A DNA stretch of 64,000 bases from an uncultured delta proteobacterium (GCA_903892415.1 CAITIQ010000234.1:62001-126000), one strand, 5' to 3'; shown: positions 9,084-17,461, counted from the first letter of the stretch. The notes: generated by a model not told the origin, from the letters alone. Numbers and translations: made by a program.

Positions 9084-10243
9084 AGCTTAGTGCAATGAAG
9101 CTTAGTGCAATGATGGAGGCCTCTGTGCGCGGTCCAACGTATCTTGAGCGGCGTAGTTCGCTGGCGGCAGTTCTGCTTGTCACTGCAGCTGTTGTGGGTT
9201 GTGCAGAGGAAGCTCGTCCGCCGACGAGTGGTGGTGCTGGTGGTTCAGGTGCAGGCGGGGCCTCGAGCGGTGGTGGAGGAGCGGGCGGTGGCAACGGCGG
9301 CTTCACGCAGGGTGGAGGTGGCACCGGCGGCACTCCTGTTTGCGTGTCGACGAGCGAGAAAGCCGAGCCCACTCCGCTAGACATCATCTTCGTTATCGAT
9401 TGGTCGCAGAGCATGCAGGGCGCTTCTTGGCAGGGGTCCACCTCCGCGCTCGAGACGTTTCTCACCGAGCCCGCTTCGGCTGGAATCAGCGCTGGAATGG
9501 TCTACTTCCCGACCATCAAACCGTTCTTTGAAAACACCTGCGATACGCAGCTGTACAAGGTTCTCGACGTTCCGATCGCCCCGCTGCCAGGGAATGCCTT
9601 CTCGCTGGTCAACTCCTTTCCGGCGGACGCAGTTGGTGCACCGTCGCCACTCTACGCTGGGCTCGTCGGCGCTTTGCAGGCTGCAACGGCTCAACAAGAT
9701 GCGAATCCGACGCACAAGGTGATTGTGGTCATGGCCAGTGACGGCGGCTACAACACCTGCGGATTCGGAATCGACGCGATCTCCGGCTGGGCTAGGAACG
9801 CACTCGACTACAATGGCGTGCGCACCTACACCATCGCTGTTCAAGCCGCCCAGATCTCCTTCGACAACCTGGAGCAGATTGCGGTCGAGGGCGGAACTGA
9901 CGTCGTTTACGACGCTTCGGATATCAGTGAGTTCTCGACCAAGATCGCCGAGATTCGCGCGGCCGCGTTGGGTTGTGACTTCACGATTCCAGCCCCGCCT
10001 TCTGGGCAAGACCTCGTCCCGGACGAGGTCAACTTTACCTACGCGCCTGGGGGCTCGGATACGCCCATTACCCTACCTCGCGCAGACAACCTCGCTGATT
10101 GCGGAGATCTGCCAGGGTGGTACTACGACAACAACCTTGCTCCGACGAAGATCATTGTCTGCCCTGCTTCCTGCACCACGATACAGAATGACACTGAAGC
10201 GGAAGTTGCAGTGGCGTTTGGCTGTGCCTCCATACCGAACTGA
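9080..10243 (+). CDS. VWA-domain lipoprotein
   Basis: A protein of up to 387 residues with a lipobox (LLVTAAVVGC), a long Gly/Ser tether (roughly residues 48-85) and a von Willebrand factor A domain. The domain begins at PLDIIFVIDWSQSM, which carries the DxSxS metal-ion-dependent adhesion site, and includes VIVVMASDGGYNTCG as a later VWA strand. A short Cys-containing C-terminal domain follows. VWA domains mediate metal-dependent protein binding, so a surface adhesion or complex-assembly role is likely. The first ATG overlaps the upstream stop as ATGA, but a tandem duplication gives four possible starts; 9095, 9110 or 9113 would also keep the signal peptide. Confidence 0.85.
   Translation: MKLSAMKLSAMMEASVRGPTYLERRSSLAAVLLVTAAVVGCAEEARPPTSGGAGGSGAGGASSGGGGAGGGNGGFTQGGGGTGGTPVCVSTSEKAEPTPLDIIFVIDWSQSMQGASWQGSTSALETFLTEPASAGISAGMVYFPTIKPFFENTCDTQLYKVLDVPIAPLPGNAFSLVNSFPADAVGAPSPLYAGLVGALQAATAQQDANPTHKVIVVMASDGGYNTCGFGIDAISGWARNALDYNGVRTYTIAVQAAQISFDNLEQIAVEGGTDVVYDASDISEFSTKIAEIRAAALGCDFTIPAPPSGQDLVPDEVNFTYAPGGSDTPITLPRADNLADCGDLPGWYYDNNLAPTKIIVCPASCTTIQNDTEAEVAVAFGCASIPN
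9081..9110 (+). repeat. Two tandem copies of a 15-base unit across a stop/start junction
   Basis: The unit TGAAGCTTAGTGCAA occurs twice without a gap (9081-9095 and 9096-9110). The first copy contains the stop of the upstream gene. Each copy recreates an ATG, giving in-frame candidate starts at 9080, 9095, 9110 and 9113 for the VWA lipoprotein. The duplication is in frame and adds the peptide MKLSA twice. Confidence 0.9.
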
Positions 10244-10298
10244 TAAAACGTTAGGCGCCGAAGCTTACTTGCCCGTTATCTGACTTAGGAGAACCACT

Positions 10299-11396
10299 AT
10301 GCTTAGCCTCGCTCGAACCAATACGACCTTTGCGCTGCTTACGGCCCTCGTCTGTTTCACCGGATGCGGAGATGGCTGCGGAGGTGATGAAACGCCGCCT
10401 GAGGGAGGCGGCGGGACGACGACGGTTAGCACGACCGGGGGAGGCGGCGCAGGTGGCATGGGCGGCACGGGAGGCGTCGAGGAGGGGGGCGCAGGCGGCA
10501 CACTCATGTGTGAGTCGAACGAGGGCGTAACCTTCGCCCTTACCCAGCTCTCGTTTGGTGAAGGCAATAACGGCCAGTGGAAGACAGTGGGCCGTAACCT
10601 GGACGGGCTCGTCTCCGACGGCAAATCTACTGACGTCTGCCAACCGAACTCTGGCGGCAACCCCGACACCGCTTACCCCGACGGTGATGCCGGTATCGAC
10701 AACTCCTTCGGCAAGAACCTGCTGCCCATCATTCTCGGCCTTTCGCCGATGTGGCCTACCGCGGTCAACACGGCGCTCGATGAGGGACGTTTCAACGCGA
10801 TGCTGAAGGTTTATTGTCTGCCGGAGACTGGGAACGCCCAACTCATTACCAAGGTCTTCGGCGGGACGAATCTGGGCGCCACCCCAAAGTACGACGGCAC
10901 CGATCTGTGGCCTGTCGCACCCGAAATCCTCGGAGATCCGATGGACCCCGAGTCCTCCACACTCGTATTCGAGAACAGCTCGGTGAGCGGGTCTACCTTC
11001 AATTCGGGAGCGGACGAGACCTTCATCTTGGCCATTCCAATGACCTATATGGGTCAGACGGCTTCGTTGAAGCTCACGCTGTACCATGCACAAATTACGA
11101 TGGATCTGTCCGAAGATCGCAAGAGTGCGACAGGGGGCGTGATCGGTGGCGTGCTCAACACGGAGGAGCTGATCGACCAGGTGAAGAAGGTCGCCTTCAT
11201 GGCCGACCTGTGCGACGGCGCAACCTACCAATCAATCCTTACGGCAGTTCGTCAGACCTCCGACATCATGGCTGACGGGACCCAAGACCCGAGCCAGACG
11301 TGCGACGGGATCTCCTTTGGCGTCCACTTCGAGATGAGTGAGGTCCAGCTTGGAGATGTGGGGCCGGCTGCTCCTCTCGGCAACGCCTGCCCCTAA
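10299..11396 (+). CDS. Predicted lipoprotein of unknown function
   Basis: A 365-residue protein with a good ribosome-binding site (AGGAGA a few bases before the ATG), a signal peptide ending in a lipobox (LVCFTGC) and a long Gly/Thr-rich tether (to about residue 68). The folded part starts around LMCESNEGVTFALTQLSFGE, is mixed alpha/beta and has a few scattered cysteines that could pair. The family is not recognised. It follows two other Gly-tethered lipoprotein genes on the same strand and may be co-transcribed with them. It is likely displayed on the cell surface or in the periplasm. Confidence 0.78.
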   Translation: MLSLARTNTTFALLTALVCFTGCGDGCGGDETPPEGGGGTTTVSTTGGGGAGGMGGTGGVEEGGAGGTLMCESNEGVTFALTQLSFGEGNNGQWKTVGRNLDGLVSDGKSTDVCQPNSGGNPDTAYPDGDAGIDNSFGKNLLPIILGLSPMWPTAVNTALDEGRFNAMLKVYCLPETGNAQLITKVFGGTNLGATPKYDGTDLWPVAPEILGDPMDPESSTLVFENSSVSGSTFNSGADETFILAIPMTYMGQTASLKLTLYHAQITMDLSEDRKSATGGVIGGVLNTEELIDQVKKVAFMADLCDGATYQSILTAVRQTSDIMADGTQDPSQTCDGISFGVHFEMSEVQLGDVGPAAPLGNACP

Positions 11397-11514
11397 GTGC
11401 AGCTTCAAACGGGTTCGCCCTTCGTAGCGACCTCAGTTGCCGTCGAAATGGTAGATGAACGTTCTATCGCGTTCCTCTACCTCACTGACGCCTGATGTCG
11501 CATTGAAGTCGAAG

Positions 11515-11559
11515 GGAGCCCATTCATGACTTGGTCATAAAACCGGTCAAATGGGCTCC
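11515..11559. terminator. Inverted repeat between converging genes
   Basis: GGAGCCCATT (11515-11524) pairs exactly with AATGGGCTCC (11550-11559). A smaller internal hairpin, ATGAC-TTG-GTCAT (11526-11538), lies in the loop. It sits between the end of a lipoprotein gene (11396) and the end of mvaS (11592), consistent with a bidirectional terminator. The remaining bases of 11397-11591 hold no gene that I can support. Confidence 0.5.
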
Positions 11560-11591
11560 ATTCTATCCGCTATGTAGCTAGTAAGCTTGGT

Positions 11592-13058
11592 TCAGGCGGG
11601 TATCCAGTCGTAATAGCGGTAGCCAAGGTCCACGCGCGCTCGGCTCGATTCAGCACCTACTCGGGTAAGGGCGAACTCTCCAGCCGCAGCTCGAATACTC
11701 GGTAGCGGTTGAGAGAGTGAAGCCGGAGCACCCTCGAGCGCTAGTGGGCCGCGGTGGAGGTGTTCATAGTCGGCGAGCGATAATGCCACGCGCGAGCCAC
11801 CGGCGGTTTCGGCGCAGAGCTCGGCTAGGATATGCGGTTTATATGCCTTCTCTGGGGCGACCAGCACGCCACTGAAGACGCGCGCACTTGCGCCGCTGCC
11901 GTAGGAGAAAAAGCCAACTCGGCTACCCGCTAATCGGCTGCGATCGGGGGACGATTCAAGCAAGCTGGCCAGGCCAAGGTACATCGAGCCGGAGTAGATG
12001 TTGCCGATGCGCTTGGCCAGGGTGAGCGATGGCGTAACCCGTGCTGCAAAGAACTCTTGGAACGGTTTGCTTGCAGCGAGGGACTTCTCAAAGGCCCGCT
12101 GCATTGCTTGCGTATCTCCCGATAACTTCGCTTGCTCGAGTAGGGGCTGAAGAAAGGGGAACTGCTCAACATTGCTCCGCCACGCCTCTCCAATGATGCG
12201 TAGCGCCGCGTACTCGGCCATGCGCGGGAAGGGGGCATGGAACAACAGATGGTCGACGCGTTGGTCTAAACGTTCGCCTCGAACATCGGCGCCGTTGCGT
12301 TTGGCTTCAAGCGCAGAACGCTGCAGAAAGAGCTTCGTCGCCTCCGCCATGCAATCGAGGTACACGTCAATCGAGTATTTGCCATCCACCACCGCCGTGG
12401 ACATGCCGTTGGGACGGAAGAAGTCACGCTCATCCCGGGTTATGGTGCCCGCTACGCGCGGGTCGAGCGTGCACAGGCGAGGGTTCTCGCTAATCAACAT
12501 AGCGACGGCGCCTGCTCCCTGAGTGTATTCCCCGGGACTCAGCAATGGATAACGCGATACGTCGGTGGCGATGACGAGGCCATACGGCTTCGTATTTTCG
12601 CGTGCGCGGAACATGTTGACCGTCGACTCGAGCGCGTAGGTCGCTCCAATACAGGCGAACTGAAACTGCGGTGCTCCGGACTCCCTAAGGTCGATACCAA
12701 AGCGCCTCTCCAGCATGCCAAGTACGTAAGCCGCAATCGATTTGGACTGGTCCACCGTGGTCTCGGTACCTACCGCGATCGTGCCAATCTCTCTCGGGTC
12801 GATTCCGGCCTGCAGAACCACCTTGACGGCTGCCATCGCTGCTAGCGTGGCGCTGTCTTCGTGCGCGTCGGGGATAGCCATCTCGACGACCCCAACGCCC
12901 TTCTGCACTTTCCCAATCAAGGCTTCAACGCTTGGTTCACCCAGCTCGGCTGCCCGCTTCGTAGCCCACTCACCAACCAGGTCCACATAGAGTCGCGGCA
13001 CGTGGACGGCGATTGCATCAATGCCGACGCGTTGCTCGTACGAGAAGGAACGGTTCAT
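11592..13058 (-). CDS. mvaS: Hydroxymethylglutaryl-CoA synthase
   Basis: A 488-residue enzyme condensing acetyl-CoA with acetoacetyl-CoA to HMG-CoA, the committed step of mevalonate isoprenoid synthesis. The thiolase-fold signatures are visible: the catalytic Glu segment (VGTETTVDQSKS, E99), the nucleophilic Cys (FACIGATYAL, C136) and the histidine motif HAPFPRMAEYAAL. Length matches the bacterial/eukaryotic HMG-CoA synthase family. In Myxococcus, HMG-CoA synthases serve both the mevalonate route and the alternative route to isovaleryl-CoA, so either role is possible. The gene stands alone; the sequence upstream has repeated AACTAA elements that may be an operator. Confidence 0.93.
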   Translation of the reverse strand: MNRSFSYEQRVGIDAIAVHVPRLYVDLVGEWATKRAAELGEPSVEALIGKVQKGVGVVEMAIPDAHEDSATLAAMAAVKVVLQAGIDPREIGTIAVGTETTVDQSKSIAAYVLGMLERRFGIDLRESGAPQFQFACIGATYALESTVNMFRARENTKPYGLVIATDVSRYPLLSPGEYTQGAGAVAMLISENPRLCTLDPRVAGTITRDERDFFRPNGMSTAVVDGKYSIDVYLDCMAEATKLFLQRSALEAKRNGADVRGERLDQRVDHLLFHAPFPRMAEYAALRIIGEAWRSNVEQFPFLQPLLEQAKLSGDTQAMQRAFEKSLAASKPFQEFFAARVTPSLTLAKRIGNIYSGSMYLGLASLLESSPDRSRLAGSRVGFFSYGSGASARVFSGVLVAPEKAYKPHILAELCAETAGGSRVALSLADYEHLHRGPLALEGAPASLSQPLPSIRAAAGEFALTRVGAESSRARVDLGYRYYDWIPA

Positions 13059-13083
13059 GGCCGTACCTTGGTCCAGACTCAGT

Positions 13084-13138
13084 CAACTAACCAAAGCAAA
13101 AGGGTAAGACGACTAACTAGTCATTGGTGATTTAGTTA
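13084..13138. promoter_or_regulatory. Repeated ACTAAC/GTTAGT elements upstream of mvaS
   Basis: Between mvaS (start 13058) and the next gene lie ACTAAC at 13086-13091, ACTAAC at 13112-13117 and an inverted TTAGTT at 13132-13137. The last two frame an imperfect inverted repeat. The AT-rich composition contrasts with the flanking genes. A transcription-factor operator and promoter are plausible, but no specific regulator can be named. Confidence 0.3.
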
Positions 13139-13165
13139 ATGAACAGCAGTAGCGATGCTATCGGC

Positions 13166-13921
13166 TCAGCGGGCGGCGTCGGGCGCAATCCAGATCGTGC
13201 GTGCAAGTGGCTTTTGAGCGATCTGTTCGGTGACTTTGACGATGGCAGCGTTCTCGTCCGGATCGATGCTTTTGAGCATCTGCTTGAGCGGACCTTCAGC
13301 AACGGAGGCGATGCTCATGACGTCGAGCTTCCACTTGCCATTCTCGCGGTCGAAGCGGAAGCCTTGTTGCGGTGACAACGTCTGGCCGCCAGCACTCAAG
13401 CCCAACTGTGCTGTATCTCCGTTGACTTCGCAGGGACCCGGTACGAGCGACTGAGCCTCTTTACCGACCATGCCTTCGTTCACCGCATGGACGAATAGGC
13501 CTCGCCCGTCCATCTTGCGCAAGGTGGCGGGGTCGACTTTGGCACGTAGAACCAATACCTGCATACGGTCCAAAAGCGACTGCTTCCGCAGTTCGTCCTC
13601 GGGCATCGTCAGCGCCGACTTTCGCGACCATTCGAAGTAGGCGATGGTCTTTTGCGCGGCGAGATCCGCAGCCTGGTCCCCTCGCTTCTCGCCGATCGCC
13701 TTTTGGTAGGCGAGAAACGTCTGCTTTACTGCCGCTTGATCCTGCTCGAGCGAAGGGCGCGCCAGCGAGTTGCTCGCAGCGCTCGAAGCCGAGGACACCA
13801 CCGCGGGCTTGCTCGACGTTTGTGGCGAGGGGTCGCTCGTTACCACGGCCTGTGAGGCATTGCTTCCTTCGCACCCTAGAAGGAGAACCAGCAGCACCTC
13901 GAACCCAGGGCGTCTTCTCAT
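13166..13921 (-). CDS. Predicted lipoprotein of unknown function
   Basis: A 251-residue protein starting MRRRPGFEVLLVLLLGC, a short signal peptide with lipobox. The ATG at 13921 is chosen for that reason; a longer reading from 14008 adds residues that look like untranslated sequence. A Ser/Pro-rich tether follows (to about residue 60), then a helical segment with EQDQAAVKQTFLAYQKAIGE and a beta-rich C-terminal half including FRFDRENGKWKLDVMSI. The FDRENGKWKLD style of strand is typical of NTF2-like or DUF-type lipoproteins, but I cannot assign a family. It is separated from mvaS by a possible regulatory region. Confidence 0.72.
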   Translation of the reverse strand: MRRRPGFEVLLVLLLGCEGSNASQAVVTSDPSPQTSSKPAVVSSASSAASNSLARPSLEQDQAAVKQTFLAYQKAIGEKRGDQAADLAAQKTIAYFEWSRKSALTMPEDELRKQSLLDRMQVLVLRAKVDPATLRKMDGRGLFVHAVNEGMVGKEAQSLVPGPCEVNGDTAQLGLSAGGQTLSPQQGFRFDRENGKWKLDVMSIASVAEGPLKQMLKSIDPDENAAIVKVTEQIAQKPLARTIWIAPDAAR

Positions 13922-14041
13922 CGTGCGGAAGTTATGCGCTCGAGGCGACGGGCCGCAACAACGTTGAAGCTCGAGCTGGCCGCGCTTGACCGGACGTGTG
14001 AGTCTCATTGCAGCAAAATGACCAGGCGTGCCGAATAGCGA

Positions 14042-14473
14042 ATGCCCCGCATTCCCCGTGTGGTGATTGACACCAACGTTCTGGTCTCGGCGCTCTTGGG
14101 GCCCGGACGAGTTCCTGACCGGCTCTTGGCTTTGCTGAGTGAACGTCAGGTATCGCTTGGCTACGACGCTCGAATACGCGCTGAGTACGAGGAAGTAACG
14201 GCGCGACCAAAGTTTCGTTCGGTACCCGCGGAGCGGCTCCAGCTGCTCCTGACGAGGCTTACCAGCCTTGGTACCGAGCTTGTAAACGTAGCTCCCTTCG
14301 TGGGGGCGCTCTCAGACGAAAGTGACCGAGCTTTCATCGAGGTCGCTATCGCCAGCCAGGCCGATCTGCTCATTACCGGTAACGTCAAAGACTTTCCGCT
14401 GACGCTGGGCTTCTTGGTGCTGCCTCCCGCAACTGCATTGGCTCAGCTTTCCGACGGCTGGCTCACTGGTTAG
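14042..14473 (+). CDS. PIN-domain ribonuclease (VapC-like toxin family)
   Basis: A 143-residue PIN domain protein (PilT N-terminus superfamily, COG1569-like), expected to be a Mg-dependent ribonuclease. Conserved acidic positions are visible: the N-terminal VVIDTNVLVSALLG (Asp10), EYEEV in the middle, SDESDRAFIEVA and the terminal LLITGNVKDF. Family members usually act as the toxin of a toxin-antitoxin pair. Here only about 120 bases separate it from the divergent lipoprotein and no antitoxin reading frame is visible on either side, so it is either an orphan or served by a distant partner. The next gene converges on it with a three-base gap. Confidence 0.82.
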   Translation: MPRIPRVVIDTNVLVSALLGPGRVPDRLLALLSERQVSLGYDARIRAEYEEVTARPKFRSVPAERLQLLLTRLTSLGTELVNVAPFVGALSDESDRAFIEVAIASQADLLITGNVKDFPLTLGFLVLPPATALAQLSDGWLTG

Positions 14474-14476
14474 TCG

Positions 14477-15244
14477 CTATTGAGCAACGACAATGTCGCG
14501 GACCAAGGTTGCATAGGCCTCTTTCATCGGTAGCTCCATATCCACGAAGAACTCTCGACGTTTGCTCGTGGTGAGCGCACCCGTCTTTGGGTGCTGGCCT
14601 TCAATCCCAACCTCGCGCAGGCGCACTGCAATGCCGCGTTTTTGCCAGTTCGGGATGTCGTTGAAGTTTCGCCCGTGGCGAAATAGCAGCTCGTTGCGTT
14701 CGGAGACGGATACCCCTTGCAGCGCGAGCGTGGCTTCCTGGTCGCTTCGGCCCTGCTCTCGCAGCAGCCAATAGCAGTGGCCGTTGAGTGCGTTGCGATG
14801 TGCGTCCTCATGTCGCCAACGAAAGTAGTCGACAACGTCCTCGCTGCTCGGGAACTGGCTGATCCGAGCGTCGAAGGCGCCAAGCATCCCAAGCTCGAGC
14901 GAGAACTTGGCGCTGGCCTCTCCGGCCAACACCGACAGGTACTTTCGCAGCTTGCGGCCGAACAAACTCTCACTTTGCCGAAACAACAAGGAGAGTTCAT
15001 CGCTCTGCGTATACCCGTAGATCACTGAGAAGCCGCAATCCTTCGCTAGGTATTGCAGCGTTGCCACCATACAATCGCGAAATCGCGCGTCGTATGGGGC
15101 CTCGAACGCGTTCGTGCCTCGGGTCAGGCGCGAAAAGGAGCGCCCGTCGATGCGCGCCACCATATGCATGCCGGGCAACACGCAGTGGTCATGGGCGGTC
15201 TCATAGACGCGCATTCGTCGGTCGAGTTGGTCAAAGCTGCTCAC
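14477..15244 (-). CDS. Thg1-like protein (3'-5' RNA polymerase, tRNA repair)
   Basis: A 255-residue member of the tRNA-His guanylyltransferase (Thg1) family. The palm-domain metal site is clear: MVARIDGRSFSRLT corresponds to the first aspartate motif and YGYTQSDELSLLF to the second acidic motif, and NALNGHCYWLLRE matches the downstream conserved region. Bacterial Thg1-like proteins, described in Myxococcus and Bacillus among others, add nucleotides to the 5' end of truncated tRNAs using a template rather than adding the eukaryotic G-1. The GTG at 15244 gives a start (SSFDQLDRRMRVYE) typical of the family; a TTG at 15262 is also possible. The gene is single and divergent from the DUF6151 gene. 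Confidence 0.88.
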   Translation of the reverse strand: MSSFDQLDRRMRVYETAHDHCVLPGMHMVARIDGRSFSRLTRGTNAFEAPYDARFRDCMVATLQYLAKDCGFSVIYGYTQSDELSLLFRQSESLFGRKLRKYLSVLAGEASAKFSLELGMLGAFDARISQFPSSEDVVDYFRWRHEDAHRNALNGHCYWLLREQGRSDQEATLALQGVSVSERNELLFRHGRNFNDIPNWQKRGIAVRLREVGIEGQHPKTGALTTSKRREFFVDMELPMKEAYATLVRDIVVAQ

Positions 15245-15318
15245 GCGGGCCGAGGCTAACAAAGTTCTGCCCGAGGTTGCTGACTTGGAGCACGGTCTTT
15301 AGGCCGGCCCCTCTGGCC

Positions 15319-15339
15319 TTGGGGGGCACATTCCCCCAA
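15319..15339. repeat. Inverted repeat upstream of DUF6151 gene
   Basis: TTGGGGG (15319-15325) and CCCCCAA (15333-15339) form an exact seven-base stem with a seven-base loop, twenty bases before the ATG at 15360. It lies in the short divergent promoter region and could be an operator or a 5' leader hairpin. Confidence 0.4.
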
Positions 15340-15359
15340 ACTTGTGATACCTCCGGACC

Positions 15360-15974
15360 ATGGGACGCGATGTCGAACTCGAGTGCTTGTGCGGTGCGAT
15401 TCACGGTTTAGCTCGTGATGTTTCAAAAGACACAGTGAATCGGGTCGTTTGCCTGTGTGCGGATTGCCAGACGTTTGCCCATTACCTCGAGCGCGCCGAC
15501 CTGCTCGATAGCAGTGGCGGTTCGGATATCATCCAGCTAGCCCCCAGCTCAATCACGTTTGACCGCGGGACCGAGAAGATCGCCTGCGTTCGACTTGGAC
15601 CGAAGGGGCCCTATCGCTGGTATGCGAGCTGTTGCAAAACGCCGATGGGCAATACGGTCAAACCGTCTCTCCCGTTCGTGGGCATCCTCCCTGAGTTGTT
15701 CCGTGAGGCCCGCGATCCCGAGCGTCGAGACGAGCTGTTTGGGCCTCCGCGGGCGAGTATCAACGGTAAGAGCGCAATTGGCACTCCACCCCCTGGCTCG
15801 ACCGAGCGGAATCTTGGCTTCCTGCTGCACACGGTGTCCGTGATCCTTGGCTGGAAGCTGCGCGGTCGTTCTTTTCCGCACCCGTACTTCGACCGCGCGA
15901 GTGAACCACTCTATCCGGTGAAGGTCCTCACGCGGGAGGAGCGCGACCAGGCTCGAGCAAGGCGTGCCGGCTAG
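15360..15974 (+). CDS. DUF6151 / GFA-fold zinc protein
   Basis: A 204-residue protein with the cysteine layout of the glutathione-dependent formaldehyde-activating (GFA/CENP-V) fold: LECLCGAIHG near the N-terminus, VVCLCADCQTFAHYL around residues 30-44, and SCCKTPMGNT near residue 93. These cysteines would bind zinc. Size and C-terminal region fit the DUF6151 group, whose substrate is unknown. Compared with true GFA enzymes the C-terminal half is longer. It is monocistronic, divergent from the Thg1-like gene, and ends at a GC-rich hairpin. Fold assignment is fairly secure; function is not. Confidence 0.75.
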   Translation: MGRDVELECLCGAIHGLARDVSKDTVNRVVCLCADCQTFAHYLERADLLDSSGGSDIIQLAPSSITFDRGTEKIACVRLGPKGPYRWYASCCKTPMGNTVKPSLPFVGILPELFREARDPERRDELFGPPRASINGKSAIGTPPPGSTERNLGFLLHTVSVILGWKLRGRSFPHPYFDRASEPLYPVKVLTREERDQARARRAG

Positions 15975-15991
15975 CTTTGCCGGTCGCTCGC

Positions 15992-16013
15992 GGTGAGCCC
16001 GCGAGGGCTCGCC
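15992..16013. terminator. Hairpin terminator between converging genes
   Basis: GGTGAGCCC (15992-16000) pairs with GGGCTCGCC (16005-16013) through a GCGA tetraloop, with one G-T wobble. It lies between the stop of the DUF6151 gene and the end of the converging membrane-protein gene. There is no long T-run on either side. Confidence 0.6.
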
Positions 16014-16014
16014 T

Positions 16015-16530
16015 TCAACGATCTCGAATCTCCGCCGGCCGAAGGACCCCAAAGGCTCCACGCCGGAGTTGCACCCTGCAGGGGCCTCCGATTCTGACGA
16101 CGCCGGCTTCCCAGTATCCGCCTGGGGTGATTTCGGTCGTTAGCCTCTGGCCATTCAACTCCACAGTCAGCTTGCGATGGTCCTGCCCCCGGCCACTTCG
16201 GCGTTTAATCACAATCTCGCCGTCGACCGTCTTCGGAGCGCTAAAGTCGAACAAGACGTTGAATACTGGGGTCCAGAACCAGCCATTGAGTGCGGCCACG
16301 GACAGAATGCCTATTACGTCCTCGCGATCGGGCTTGCGCTTCAGCAGTCGCACGATGCTACCGAGGCCTAATAGGGTAAAAACGCCTATTACGACCAAGG
16401 CCGGCAGGACCATCGAGCCAAAGTAGTCGAATCGGCCAGTCTTCTGCAGGCCTAGCGCCGGGATCCACATCATCGCTACGAGCAACGGTGCGATCGACCG
16501 TAGTGCACTCAATACTATTTTTGATTGCAT
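16015..16530 (-). CDS. Small membrane protein of unknown function
   Basis: A 171-residue protein with two hydrophobic helices in its first half (IAPLLVAMMWIPALGL and VLPALVVIGVFTLLGLGSIV) and a possible third around ILSVAALNGWFWTPVFNVLF. The C-terminal portion is charged and beta-rich (EIVIKRRSGRGQDHRKLTVE) and may be a soluble domain. No family is recognised. It is downstream of mutM on the same strand with a gap of about 55 bases, so co-transcription is possible but no functional link is evident. Confidence 0.65.
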   Translation of the reverse strand: MQSKIVLSALRSIAPLLVAMMWIPALGLQKTGRFDYFGSMVLPALVVIGVFTLLGLGSIVRLLKRKPDREDVIGILSVAALNGWFWTPVFNVLFDFSAPKTVDGEIVIKRRSGRGQDHRKLTVELNGQRLTTEITPGGYWEAGVVRIGGPCRVQLRRGAFGVLRPAEIRDR

Positions 16531-16585
16531 GTGGGTTACGGGCCCGTGGTGGATTGGGGCTCCGCTTGCAGAGAATCAGGACCCA

Positions 16586-17461
16586 TTATCGCTGGCAGCG
16601 AGGACAATAGCAGCTCGAACGTGTGGCGATCACCATCCGCTCGATCAGGGCTCCGCATGCCTTACACGGCTCGCCTTCGCGCCCATACACGCGCCGTTCG
16701 TCTTGGTAGCCGCCATCCTTGCCGTCTGGGCGCAAGTAGTCGCTGATGCTCGAACCCCCCGTCTCGATGCTGCGCGCTAGCACTTGGCGAACAGCGGCTG
16801 CGATCCCCTCCCACTCGGTGCGGGTAACCTTCTGGGCTGGGCGCGCCGGTCGTACTCGAGCGATGGAGAGCGCTTCGTCTGCATAGATGTTCCCAACCCC
16901 CGCCAAGACACCCTGGTCCAAGAGTAAGGCCTTGATTGGCGTCTTTCGCTTGGCGCCCGCCTGACGAAGCGTTTGGCCATCAATGGAGAGTGCATCCGGT
17001 CCAAGCTTCTCGAGCCGCGGGTCCTTTTCATTGACCCCGAGCAAGCGCACCTTGCCAAACTTACGCACATCCCGAAAGAACACCGACGGCCCTCCGTCCA
17101 CGAAGTGAAAGCAAAGGTGGGTATGCAGGTCCGGTGCGAAGGCGCTCTGCGCTTCTGGAGCGAGTGTGGCCCGAGCAGTCGCGGAAAGGAGTCTGGGGCT
17201 GTGGGCGTTGCTTGAGAATAGCTGGCCAGTCATTCCGAGGTGCAACAGCAGCCGCTGGTGATTGTCCATCGCAGCCAGTAGGTACTTCCCCACCCGCTCG
17301 AGTCTTTCGATCGTGCGGCCTTTGAGTGCGCGGCGCAGTGCGGCTGGTGGCGTGAGGAAGAAGTAGCTTGGCTTGCTGACCACGACCTCACGCAGCGGGC
17401 GACCACAAAGCAGCGGCTCTATGATGCGGCGGGTGACTTCTACCTCGGGTAGCTCCGGCAT
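16586..17461 (-). CDS. mutM: Formamidopyrimidine-DNA glycosylase
   Basis: A 291-residue base-excision repair glycosylase/AP lyase acting on 8-oxoguanine and formamidopyrimidines. The N-terminus MPELPEVEVTRR carries the catalytic proline and glutamate, so translation must start at 17461 even though an upstream in-frame codon exists. The helix-two-turn-helix segment (DQGVLAGVGNIYADEAL) and the C-terminal zinc finger, spaced C-X2-C-X16-C-X2-C, are intact. Residues SSISDYLRPDGKDGGYQDER match the family's DNA-contact loop. It is expected to be fully functional. Neighbours are unrelated. Confidence 0.96.
   Translation of the reverse strand: MPELPEVEVTRRIIEPLLCGRPLREVVVSKPSYFFLTPPAALRRALKGRTIERLERVGKYLLAAMDNHQRLLLHLGMTGQLFSSNAHSPRLLSATARATLAPEAQSAFAPDLHTHLCFHFVDGGPSVFFRDVRKFGKVRLLGVNEKDPRLEKLGPDALSIDGQTLRQAGAKRKTPIKALLLDQGVLAGVGNIYADEALSIARVRPARPAQKVTRTEWEGIAAAVRQVLARSIETGGSSISDYLRPDGKDGGYQDERRVYGREGEPCKACGALIERMVIATRSSCYCPRCQR

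Noticed and set aside
10251..11231. 326-codon minus-strand frame antisense to a lipoprotein gene
   Set aside because: The plus-strand gene has a clean ribosome-binding site and lipobox; the antisense frame has neither.
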